Source: Clostridia bacterium
GTDB taxonomy: Bacteria; Bacillota; Clostridia; Oscillospirales; CAG-272
Assembly: GCA_017452895.1 (NCBI GenBank)
Contig: JAFTLE010000039.1
Coordinates: 1-35,766 of the forward strand
DNA length: 35,766 nt
Reading direction: 5' to 3'
The position numbers and the translations under genes were made by a program. The notes under the pieces are model-generated. The model did no database searches and had not been told where the DNA came from. It saw only the letters and a program-made list of their open reading frames with translations. This document shows positions 16,161-24,082 of the stretch, in pieces. How positions within the stretch are numbered: the stretch's first letter is position 1; each line of letters starts with the position of its first letter.

Positions 16161-17430
16161 AATATACGCCTACGGCGAGGTTCCGAGCAGTGAGATCTTC
16201 GCGCGGGAAAATATTGCATTAAACGTTGCAGATATCGTATCGGGTATCATTGACGACGTCGTAAAAAACGGCGATCGTGCACTGCTCGCTTACGCCGAGA
16301 AATTTGACAAGGCCAAGCTCACCTCACTCGAGGTAACGGGCGATGAAATCGATGAAGCATTCGCCTCGGTTGAGCCTGAATTTCTTCAGATCATCCGCGA
16401 AGCGGCGAACAATATCCGCACCTTTCATGAAAAGCAGGTAAGAAACAGCTTTATCATCAGCGAAAAGGATGGTGTTATTGTAGGGCAGAAGATCATTCCC
16501 ATTGATAAGGTTGGGCTTTACGTTCCGGGTGGCACTGCCGCATATCCGTCGACCGTTCTGATGGACAGCATCCCCGCAAAGATTGCGGGATGCCGTGAGA
16601 TCGTAATGGTCACGCCGCCGCAAGCTAACGGGAAGGTCAACCCCGTGATCCTTGCCGCTGCAAAGATCGCGGGCATCGACCGCATCTTCAAGGTCGGCGG
16701 TGCGGGTGCGGTTGCCGCACTTGCGTACGGTACGGAGAGCATTCCGATGGTCGACAAGATCGTCGGTCCCGGCAACGCCTTCGTTGCTGAGGCAAAAAAG
16801 CAGGTCTTCGGCAGAGTCTCGATCGATATGATCGCAGGTCCCAGTGAAATACTCGTGGTTGCGGATTCCACCTGCAACCCCCGTTTCGTTGCCGCAGATC
16901 TTTTGTCGCAGGCGGAGCATGACAGAATGGCAAGTGCCGTTCTCGTTACCGACAGCAGAGCCTTCGCGGATGCAGTCAGCAAAGAGCTGGAGCTTCAGAT
17001 CCCCGCACTCCCCCGCGCCGACATCGCTCGTGAATCCATCGATAAAAACGGCAAGATCATCGTAGCGGAAAACGATCTGATGCTCGCGATCGACATTGCG
17101 AATGAGATCGCGCCCGAGCATCTCGAGCTTTGTGTGGACAACCCCTTCGATTATCTTGACAGGATCAAGCATGCGGGCTCGATCTTTATGGGCAAGTACT
17201 GCCCCGAATCGCTCGGCGATTATTTTGCAGGACCGAATCACACCCTTCCTACCAGCGGTACCGCTCGCTTCTCCTCCCCGCTTTCGGTTGACGATTTCGT
17301 CAAGAAGTCACAGTACACCTACTATACGGAGGCTGCCCTCGAAAGGGTTGCCGACAAGATCGCCTGTTTTGCGGACAAGGAAGGTCTGCACGCACACGCA
17401 AAGAGCGCGACGATCCGCTTTGAGGAGTAA
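16153..17430 (+). CDS. hisD: Histidinol dehydrogenase
   Basis: A 425-residue zinc enzyme that oxidises L-histidinol to histidine in two NAD-dependent steps, the last reactions of the pathway. Visible family blocks are VGLYVPGGTAAYPS, VGGAGAVAALAYGTESIP, VDKIVGPGNAFVAEAKKQV, IAGPSEILVVAD, LLSQAEHD (metal-site region) and GPNHTLPTSGTARF. The length is normal for the monofunctional enzyme. It begins within the last codons of hisG and is followed by hisC after 3 bases. Confidence 0.97.
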   Translation: MIKIYAYGEVPSSEIFARENIALNVADIVSGIIDDVVKNGDRALLAYAEKFDKAKLTSLEVTGDEIDEAFASVEPEFLQIIREAANNIRTFHEKQVRNSFIISEKDGVIVGQKIIPIDKVGLYVPGGTAAYPSTVLMDSIPAKIAGCREIVMVTPPQANGKVNPVILAAAKIAGIDRIFKVGGAGAVAALAYGTESIPMVDKIVGPGNAFVAEAKKQVFGRVSIDMIAGPSEILVVADSTCNPRFVAADLLSQAEHDRMASAVLVTDSRAFADAVSKELELQIPALPRADIARESIDKNGKIIVAENDLMLAIDIANEIAPEHLELCVDNPFDYLDRIKHAGSIFMGKYCPESLGDYFAGPNHTLPTSGTARFSSPLSVDDFVKKSQYTYYTEAALERVADKIACFADKEGLHAHAKSATIRFEE

Positions 17431-17433
17431 AAT

Positions 17434-18498
17434 ATGAGCCGATTTTTCAGCCTGGCATATTCAAAGCTCACTCCCTATACACCGGGAGAGCAGCCAAGAG
17501 ATATGCAGTACATCAAATTGAATACCAACGAATCTCCCTTTCCTCCCTCCCCCGCCGTGACGGCGGCCGTAGCCGAGGAGGCATCGAGATTACAGCTCTA
17601 CTCCGATCCCGAGTGCGCGGTGCTTACCGAAAAAATGGCGGAGCTTTACGGTGTCGATGAGGATCAGATCCTGATGACCAACGGGTCGGACGAGATCTTA
17701 AATTTCGCCTTTATGGCCTTTTCGGATGCGGCGCGTCCGCTCGCATTCCCTGATATCACCTACGGATTTTACTCGGTATTTGCCGAGCTGCATCACATTC
17801 CCTATACGCTGATCCCCCTGAGGGATGATCTGTCGATTTTCGCCGATGATTACGTTGGGATCAACAAAACCGTCGTTATTGCAAACCCAAACGCCCCGAC
17901 AGGGCTCTGTCTTTCTCTTGACGAGATCGAGCGGATCGTGGCATCCAATCCCGATAACGTCGTGATCGTTGACGAGGCGTACGTTGATTTCGGTGCTGAA
18001 AGTGCGATCTCCCTGATCCCGCGTTATGAGAATCTGTTGGTCACACAGACCTTTTCAAAATCACGCTCTATGGCGGGCGCAAGACTCGGCTTCGGCATCG
18101 GAAACAAAAAGTTGATCGCCGATCTGAACACCCTGAAATATTCAACCAACCCTTACAACGTCAACCGCATGACGGCGGCGGCAGGCGTGGCGGCACTTTC
18201 GGAAAACGGTTATTATATGACCAATTGTAAAACCATTTGCGAAAACCGTGCTTATGCCATGGCTGAGCTGAAGAAGCTCGGCTTTGAGATGCCTGCATCA
18301 AAAACGAACTTTATCTTTGCAAGATCACCAAAAATCAGCGGCGAGGCACTCTACCGCGCGTTGAAGGAGCGTGGGATCCTGGTGCGCCACTTCACAGCCG
18401 AGCGCATTTGTGAATACAACCGCATTACGGTCGGCACGCTTGAGCAAATGCAAGCCCTGATCAAAACCGTAAAGGAAATTCTGGAGGAACAAGTATGA
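17434..18498 (+). CDS. hisC: Histidinol-phosphate aminotransferase
   Basis: A 354-residue PLP-dependent aminotransferase (class I/II fold) converting imidazole-acetol phosphate to histidinol phosphate. LNTNESPFPPSP at 29-40 is the typical HisC start; NPNAPTG (151-157), VDEAYVDF (179-186) and the PLP lysine K209 in TFSKSRSMAGARLG follow. The start has TGAGGAG upstream and follows hisD by 3 bases. The stop codon overlaps the hisB start (ATGA). Confidence 0.96.
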   Translation: MSRFFSLAYSKLTPYTPGEQPRDMQYIKLNTNESPFPPSPAVTAAVAEEASRLQLYSDPECAVLTEKMAELYGVDEDQILMTNGSDEILNFAFMAFSDAARPLAFPDITYGFYSVFAELHHIPYTLIPLRDDLSIFADDYVGINKTVVIANPNAPTGLCLSLDEIERIVASNPDNVVIVDEAYVDFGAESAISLIPRYENLLVTQTFSKSRSMAGARLGFGIGNKKLIADLNTLKYSTNPYNVNRMTAAAGVAALSENGYYMTNCKTICENRAYAMAELKKLGFEMPASKTNFIFARSPKISGEALYRALKERGILVRHFTAERICEYNRITVGTLEQMQALIKTVKEILEEQV

Positions 18499-19082
18499 GA
18501 TCTGCGAGCATCGCACGAAAAACCGGTGAGACCGACATTACCCTCACCCTAAATCTTGACGGCACGGGGGTATCCGACTGCAAAACGGGTTGTGGATTTT
18601 TAGACCATATGCTGACGCTTTTTTCAAAGCACGCTCATTATGACCTTTCGGTTTCTTGCATCGGTGATACCTACGTCGATTATCACCACACGGTCGAGGA
18701 CATCGGCATCTGCCTTGGCAAGGCGTTTGCCGAGGCACTCGGCACGAAGTGCGGCATTCGCCGCTATGGGGATATCCTGCTCCCGATGGACGAGGCGCTG
18801 ATCCTCTCTGCTGTTGACGTCTCAGGGCGCGGCGGCTTTTACAGCGCGCTCTCAATTCCTGCCGCGAAGGTCGGTGATTTTGATACCGAGCTCTGCCGCG
18901 AATTTTTCATTGCCTTTGCAAACAATGCGGGCGTAACGCTTCACATCCGCCAGCTTGCGGGGGAAAACTCGCACCACATTATCGAGGGCGCGTTTAAGGC
19001 ATTGGCACGCAGTCTGGCTACGGCAACCTCGATTCAAGAGAACTTTCAAAACGAAATCCCCTCTACCAAAGGAATAATTTGA
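18495..19082 (+). CDS. hisB: Imidazoleglycerol-phosphate dehydratase
   Basis: A 195-residue monofunctional HisB without the phosphatase domain found in enterobacteria; the phosphatase step is supplied by the separate hisK at the end of the operon. The manganese-binding motifs are seen as GCGFLDHMLTLFSKHAHYDL and DYHHTVEDIGICLG, with the second pair in the later half (ENSHHIIEGAFKALARSL). It overlaps hisC by four bases and ends in a TGATG junction with hisH. Confidence 0.97.
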   Translation: MRSASIARKTGETDITLTLNLDGTGVSDCKTGCGFLDHMLTLFSKHAHYDLSVSCIGDTYVDYHHTVEDIGICLGKAFAEALGTKCGIRRYGDILLPMDEALILSAVDVSGRGGFYSALSIPAAKVGDFDTELCREFFIAFANNAGVTLHIRQLAGENSHHIIEGAFKALARSLATATSIQENFQNEIPSTKGII

Positions 19083-19702
19083 TGATAGCCATTATTGATT
19101 ACGGTGTCGGCAATCTTTTTTCCCTCTGCTCCTCGCTCAGATTCATTGGTGCCGATGCCGTTGTTACGAGTAAGGAAGACGAGATCAGAACCGCAGATAA
19201 AATCATTCTGCCCGGTGTCGGTGCCTTTGCCGATGCCGCGGAAAAGCTACATTCCATGCACCTTGACCGTCTGCTTTGTGAGGAAGCGGCAAGGGGAAAG
19301 CCCTTGCTTGGCATCTGCCTTGGCATGCAGCTCCTTTTTGAGCGCAGCTTTGAATACGGTGAACACAGGGGCCTTGGGCTTCTCAAGGGCTCCGTTGTCC
19401 CGATGAAAGGAGTTATTCCTACCGAATTAAAGATCCCGCACATCGGTTGGAACGCCCTGCACTTTACGCGTAAGCATCCCCTTTTTCGCTATATTAAAGA
19501 GGAGGACTGCGTCTATTTCGTGCATTCCTATTTTGCGACCGACTGCGCTGACAGCGTGATCGCTACTGCTGAATACGGCAAGGAGCTGACCGCCGCTGTC
19601 GCTTATAAAAACGTGATGGGATGCCAATTCCACCCCGAAAAAAGCGGCACCGTGGGACTCAATATCCTCAAAGCCTTTTGTGAAACGGAGCGTACACGAT
19701 GA
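19082..19702 (+). CDS. hisH: Imidazole glycerol phosphate synthase, glutaminase subunit
   Basis: A 206-residue class I glutamine amidotransferase that supplies ammonia to HisF. The nucleophile cysteine lies in GICLGMQLLF and the histidine-glutamate pair in CQFHPEKSG near the C-terminus. I use the ATG at 19082, which overlaps the hisB stop codon (TGATG) and has AAAGGA eight bases upstream; a TTG one codon earlier is a less likely start. hisA and hisF follow, so the two synthase subunits are made from one message. Confidence 0.95.
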   Translation: MIAIIDYGVGNLFSLCSSLRFIGADAVVTSKEDEIRTADKIILPGVGAFADAAEKLHSMHLDRLLCEEAARGKPLLGICLGMQLLFERSFEYGEHRGLGLLKGSVVPMKGVIPTELKIPHIGWNALHFTRKHPLFRYIKEEDCVYFVHSYFATDCADSVIATAEYGKELTAAVAYKNVMGCQFHPEKSGTVGLNILKAFCETERTR

Positions 19703-20412
19703 TTCTTTTTCCTGCGATTGATCTATATGAAAAAAAGGCAGTCCGTCTTTTCAAGGGCGACTACCAAAATATGACGGTATACAGCGATGATCCCATTGAG
19801 ATCGCCAAGGATTTTGAAAGCAGCGGTGCAACTCATATCCACGTGGTCGATCTTGAGGGAGCGAAGAACGGTACGACGCCCAATCTTTCGGTCATCCAAC
19901 AAATTGCCGAGGGCACCTCGCTTTTTGTCGAGGTGGGGGGCGGCATCCGCAGTATGGAAACGCTTGCGACGTATTTTTCAATTGGCGTATCACGCGCCAT
20001 TCTCGGAACCGCAGCCGTCACAGACGAGGCGTTTTTGAAGCAAGCCGTCGATACCTACGGCGAGAAGATAGCCGTCGGCGCTGACGTAAAGGACGGCTAC
20101 GTTGCCATCAAGGGGTGGCTTGAGACTTCTGCTTACACGCTTGAGGCCTTTCTTGACAAAATGCAGTCGATCGGTGTCAAGACGGTCATCTGCACCGACG
20201 TCTCAAAGGACGGTGCAATGAGCGGCACGAATCTCTCGATGTACGCTGTGCTGTCAAAAAAATACGCGCTTAACATCGTTGCCTCAGGGGGTATTACCAC
20301 GCTTGACGACCTCACGGCGCTTGCCGATATGGGCATTTACGGCGCGATCGTCGGCAAGGCTTACTATACGGGCAACATCAAAATTTCCGATGCGATCGAG
20401 GTGACGAAATGA
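19699..20412 (+). CDS. hisA: ProFAR isomerase
   Basis: A 237-residue (beta-alpha)8 barrel enzyme, 1-(5-phosphoribosyl)-5-[(5-phosphoribosylamino)methylideneamino]imidazole-4-carboxamide isomerase. The two catalytic aspartates are D8 in FPAIDLY and D129 in VGADVKDG. The phosphate-binding loops GGGIRS and ASGGITT mark the two half-barrels. The start overlaps the hisH stop and the stop overlaps the hisF start. Confidence 0.96.
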   Translation: MILFPAIDLYEKKAVRLFKGDYQNMTVYSDDPIEIAKDFESSGATHIHVVDLEGAKNGTTPNLSVIQQIAEGTSLFVEVGGGIRSMETLATYFSIGVSRAILGTAAVTDEAFLKQAVDTYGEKIAVGADVKDGYVAIKGWLETSAYTLEAFLDKMQSIGVKTVICTDVSKDGAMSGTNLSMYAVLSKKYALNIVASGGITTLDDLTALADMGIYGAIVGKAYYTGNIKISDAIEVTK

Positions 20413-21167
20413 TTACGAAGCGTATTATTCCCTGCCTCGACGTCAAAAACGGCAGAGTTGTAAAGGGCGTCAATTTTGAGGGACTTTCGGATGTCTCCTC
20501 CCCTGTTGATCTTGCACGATACTATTCCGAAAACGGCGCGGACGAGCTTGTTTTTTATGATATCACTGCATCCGCGGAGGGACGCGCCCTCTTTACCGAT
20601 ATTCTGACCGAGGTCGCACGCACAATCTTTATTCCCCTGACCGTCGGCGGCGGCATCAACACGCTTGATGATTTTGACCGCGTTCTGAAGTGCGGAGCGG
20701 ATAAGGTCAGCGTCAACTCGGGTGCTATAAAAAATCCCGAGCTTGTGAGTGCCGCGGCACAAAAATACGGCAACCAATGCGTCGTTCTTTCCGCCGATGT
20801 CAAGCGCGTAGACGGTGTGTTCCGCGTTTTTGCCAAGGGCGGACGTGAGAATACGGGGATGGAAGCCATTTCCTGGATTAAGCATTGCGTCGAAATGGGG
20901 GCGGGCGAGGTCGTCGTCAATTCGATCGACACCGACGGTGTCAAGGGGGGCTTTGACCTTGAGATGCTTTCGGCGGTCTGTTCTGCCGTCAACGTCCCCG
21001 TCATTGCTTCGGGCGGTGCAGGCTCACCCGATCACTTTTTGAAGCTGTTTCGAGAAATCCCGACAATCGATGCGGGGCTTGCCGCATCCGTCTTTCATTT
21101 TGGAGAGATCAGGATCCCCGATCTGAAGAAAATGCTGCACGAAAACGATATTACAGTGAGGTTATAA
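20409..21167 (+). CDS. hisF: Imidazole glycerol phosphate synthase, cyclase subunit
   Basis: A 252-residue (beta-alpha)8 barrel that uses ammonia from HisH to make imidazole glycerol phosphate and AICAR. The catalytic aspartates fall exactly at the family positions, D11 in IPCLDV and D130 in VLSADVK. The TVGGGI and ASGGAGS phosphate loops are present. The length is typical. It shares an ATGA junction with hisA and is followed by hisIE after 2 bases. Confidence 0.97.
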   Translation: MITKRIIPCLDVKNGRVVKGVNFEGLSDVSSPVDLARYYSENGADELVFYDITASAEGRALFTDILTEVARTIFIPLTVGGGINTLDDFDRVLKCGADKVSVNSGAIKNPELVSAAAQKYGNQCVVLSADVKRVDGVFRVFAKGGRENTGMEAISWIKHCVEMGAGEVVVNSIDTDGVKGGFDLEMLSAVCSAVNVPVIASGGAGSPDHFLKLFREIPTIDAGLAASVFHFGEIRIPDLKKMLHENDITVRL

Positions 21168-21169
21168 GA

Positions 21170-21820
21170 ATGCTGAATATAGATGAACTGAAATTTGACG
21201 GAAAGGGATTGATTCCCGCCGTGGTGGTTGACTCCATTACCAAAAAGGTGCTGACCGTTGCGTATATGAATCGCGAAAGCCTGAAGATCTCAATGGAAAA
21301 AGGGCTGACCTGCTTCTACAGCCGCTCGCGCGACGAGCTTTGGTTGAAGGGAGAGACCAGCGGAAACTATCAGCATATCGTTTCGATCACCGCCGACTGT
21401 GACAACGACGCGCTGGTCGTCGTTGTTGAAAAGGACGGCCCTGCGTGTCATACGGGCACGGACTCCTGCTTCACGCGTCCCGTCTATCAGAGTGATGATC
21501 TGCACGAATTCTCCCTCGGCGACCTTTACGGGCTGCTTGAGGGCAGAAAAAAGGACCTGCCCGAGGGCTCTTACACGACCTATCTTTTCCAGAAGGGCAT
21601 CGACAAGATCCTGAAAAAGGTTGGCGAGGAATCGACCGAGGTCATCATCGCCGCCAAGGCAAACGATGTAAAGGAAACCGTCTATGAGCTTGCGGATCTT
21701 GCTTATCACGCGATGGTGCTGATGGTCGAAATGGGCATCAGCGTTGAGGACGTCCATCGCGAGCTCGCTTCACGCCACATTATTGACCATAAGGTCAAGC
21801 AGGAGAAAATGACGAAATGA
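21170..21820 (+). CDS. hisIE: Bifunctional PR-AMP cyclohydrolase / PR-ATP pyrophosphatase
   Basis: A 216-residue fusion catalysing steps two and three of histidine synthesis. The first half (about 1-115) is HisI with the metal sites DCDNDALV and GPACHTGTDSCF. The second half (about 120-216) is HisE, with the helical block VGEESTEVIIAAKANDVKE and ELADLAYHAMVLM. The order, cyclohydrolase then pyrophosphatase, is the normal one. Its stop overlaps the hisK start. Confidence 0.96.
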   Translation: MLNIDELKFDGKGLIPAVVVDSITKKVLTVAYMNRESLKISMEKGLTCFYSRSRDELWLKGETSGNYQHIVSITADCDNDALVVVVEKDGPACHTGTDSCFTRPVYQSDDLHEFSLGDLYGLLEGRKKDLPEGSYTTYLFQKGIDKILKKVGEESTEVIIAAKANDVKETVYELADLAYHAMVLMVEMGISVEDVHRELASRHIIDHKVKQEKMTK

Positions 21821-22605
21821 TCTTTTCGGGTTATCACAACCACACGATCTTCTGCGACGGTAAAAACACGGCAGAGGAAATGGTTGAGGAAGCGATCCGC
21901 CTCGGTTGTCCCGAGCTTGGCTTTTCGGGTCACTGCTACACCCCATTCGACAACACCTACTGTATGTCACAGGAAGAAACCGAGGAATATATCGAAACCG
22001 TAAAAAAGCTGAAGGAAAAATATGCCTCAAAAATCAAGATCCTGCTCGGTATCGAGCAGGATTACTACGCTCCGCTTCCACCAGAAGGTCTTTACGACTA
22101 TATGATCGGCTCTGTTCACTACGCAAAGAAGAATGGTGAATGCTACGAGATTGACCATTCCGAGAAGGTGTATCTTAAGCTTGTAAACGAGGTGTTCGAC
22201 GGCGACTATTATGCGCTTGCCGAAAACTACTTTGCGGCAGTTGCTGATGTTTACAACAAAACAAAATGCGATATTATCGGTCACTTTGATCTCGTTTTGA
22301 AATACAACAGAGACAACCGTTTATTTGATCCGACACATCCGCGCTATGTTGCAGCCTCCACGCGCGCCTTTGATGCCCTATGCAAAACGCCCGCGATCTT
22401 CGAGCTGAACACGGGTGCGATCGCGCGCGGCATGCAAAACGTTCCCTACCCTGCTTTCCATTTTTTAGAGTCGCTGAAGGAACAGAACAAGCCCGTTCTT
22501 TTGTCCGCCGACTGTCATGACAAGAATAGTCTGCTTTTCGCCTTTGAACGGTACGCCGCCTTTGCGACTCTCCCCCGACTTTCCGATTACTTAAATAAAA
22601 AGTGA
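21817..22605 (+). CDS. hisK: Histidinol phosphatase, PHP family
   Basis: A 262-residue metal-dependent PHP-type phosphatase completing the pathway between HisC and HisD. Metal-binding motifs are YHNHTIFCDG at the start, GHCYTP, GIEQDYY, IGSVHY, GHFDLV and ADCHDK near the C-terminus. Placement as the last gene of a his operon that lacks any other phosphatase supports the function. The ribosome binding site is AGGAG within hisIE. The stop codon lies inside the shared terminator with pyk. Confidence 0.93.
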   Translation: MIFSGYHNHTIFCDGKNTAEEMVEEAIRLGCPELGFSGHCYTPFDNTYCMSQEETEEYIETVKKLKEKYASKIKILLGIEQDYYAPLPPEGLYDYMIGSVHYAKKNGECYEIDHSEKVYLKLVNEVFDGDYYALAENYFAAVADVYNKTKCDIIGHFDLVLKYNRDNRLFDPTHPRYVAASTRAFDALCKTPAIFELNTGAIARGMQNVPYPAFHFLESLKEQNKPVLLSADCHDKNSLLFAFERYAAFATLPRLSDYLNKK

Positions 22606-22631
22606 GCGATTCTGTGAATCGCTCACTTTTT
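22597..22631. terminator. Bidirectional terminator between hisK and pyk
   Basis: A perfect 15-bp stem (22597-22611 with 22617-22631) and 5-base loop with A5 and T5 flanks, so it works on both strands. The hisK stop codon (22603-22605) and part of the pyk stop codon (22630-22632) lie within its arms. Confidence 0.92.
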
Positions 22632-24051
22632 ATACCGTTGCAACCTTCAAAAGATTGGTTGAACCCGTACGGTTGACAGGCACGCCCGCAGTGATCACTA
22701 CGCGGTCACCCGTTTCCACCGCATCGATCTGCTTCGCGCAGTCGATCGAATGGCGAAAAAGACTCTCCTCGTCCATCTGGCTGATCGCCAACACGGGAAA
22801 CACCCCCCAGGAAAGCGACAGCTGATGGAAAGTCTTTTCCTCGGGGGTCGATGCCACGATCAGCTCATGCGGGCGGAATTTAGATACACGGCGCGCCGTG
22901 CGTCCCCACTTCGTTACCGCAATGATCGCCTTTGCCCCCACGTCACGCGCTGTCGTGCATGCCGCATCGCAGATCGCGTTCGTCATATCAGTAAGGTCGT
23001 TTTCGTATTGAATGCCCGAATACGCCTTCATCTCAAAGGCATCCTTTTCCGCTTGCATTGCGATCTTTGCCATGACGGCGACCGCACGCGCGGGGTGGTC
23101 CCCCATCGCCGTTTCACCCGAGAGCATAATTGCGGACGTACCATCAAATACGGCGTTTGCCACATCGGTGATCTCGGCACGCGTCGGCGTGCTGTTGTGA
23201 ATCATCGACTCCAGCATCTGTGTCGCCGTGATCACCATTTTCCCCGATTGATAGCATTTTCTGATAAACTTCTTCTGAAGCCCCGGAAGCTTCTCGTAAT
23301 CAATTTCCACCCCCATATCACCGCGCGCTATCATAATTCCGTCAGAGTGCTTCAGGATCTCGTCGAAATTCTGCACTCCTTCAAGGTTTTCGATCTTTGC
23401 AATGATCTTGATACGGTGACCGCCGTGATAGTCGAGAAACTTACGAACGGCGATCACGTCAGCCTTTGATCGCACGAAGGAGGCGGAAACAAAATCAATA
23501 TCGTTTTCAATGCCGAACAAAAGGTCTGCCATATCATTTTTCCCAAGATAAGGCATATCGAGATGAATTTTAGGCACGTTCACGCCTTTGTGATTGCTGA
23601 TCACACCGCCGTCAAGCACCTCACACCGCACATCGGTATCGGTCGTGTCCTGAACCGACAAAAGAATATTTCCGTCGTCTATGAGGATCTTCTGCCCACG
23701 TTTAACCTGTTGCGGAAGCCCTTTATAGGTGATCGAGACCTCTTGCTCGTTTCCAAGCACCTCCCTCGCCGTTAAGGTGAAGGCGCTTCCCTTTTTCAGC
23801 TTTACCGACTTGTTCTCAAAATTGCCGATGCGGATCTCTGGCCCCTTAGTATCAAGCATGAGCGCCGCGGGAAGCCCCAACGAATCACGCACCTTGCGGA
23901 ACATTTCTATATTTTCTTTATGGTATTCGTGCGTTCCGTGAGAAAAATTCAGGCGTGCTACGTTCATACCGTTTCGCAGCATTTCAGAGAGCACCTTCTC
24001 ATTCTGCGTAGCAGGTCCCAGGGTGCAAACAATTTTCGTGCGTTTCATCAT
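22630..24051 (-). CDS. pyk: Pyruvate kinase
   Basis: A 473-residue pyruvate kinase, converting phosphoenolpyruvate and ADP to pyruvate and ATP. Signatures are TKIVCTLGPAT at the N-terminus, NVARLNFSHG, MLDTKGPEIR, the active-site block IKIIAKIENLEGVQNFDEI, GIMIARGDMGVEI and TATQMLESM. It is the short form, without the extra C-terminal PEP-utiliser-like domain seen in Bacillus. Two adjacent ATG codons (24051, 24048) are possible starts; AAGGTGAG lies upstream. The PBP gene ends 31 bases upstream in the same direction, so some transcription from it is likely. Confidence 0.97.
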   Translation of the reverse strand: MMKRTKIVCTLGPATQNEKVLSEMLRNGMNVARLNFSHGTHEYHKENIEMFRKVRDSLGLPAALMLDTKGPEIRIGNFENKSVKLKKGSAFTLTAREVLGNEQEVSITYKGLPQQVKRGQKILIDDGNILLSVQDTTDTDVRCEVLDGGVISNHKGVNVPKIHLDMPYLGKNDMADLLFGIENDIDFVSASFVRSKADVIAVRKFLDYHGGHRIKIIAKIENLEGVQNFDEILKHSDGIMIARGDMGVEIDYEKLPGLQKKFIRKCYQSGKMVITATQMLESMIHNSTPTRAEITDVANAVFDGTSAIMLSGETAMGDHPARAVAVMAKIAMQAEKDAFEMKAYSGIQYENDLTDMTNAICDAACTTARDVGAKAIIAVTKWGRTARRVSKFRPHELIVASTPEEKTFHQLSLSWGVFPVLAISQMDEESLFRHSIDCAKQIDAVETGDRVVITAGVPVNRTGSTNLLKVATV

Positions 24052-24082
24052 ATCAATCTCACCTTTTATTTCAACGTTTTAA

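Noticed and set aside
16324..17241. Minus-strand open frame of 305 codons inside hisD
   Set aside because: hisD is complete and in operon context; the opposite frame has no motifs.
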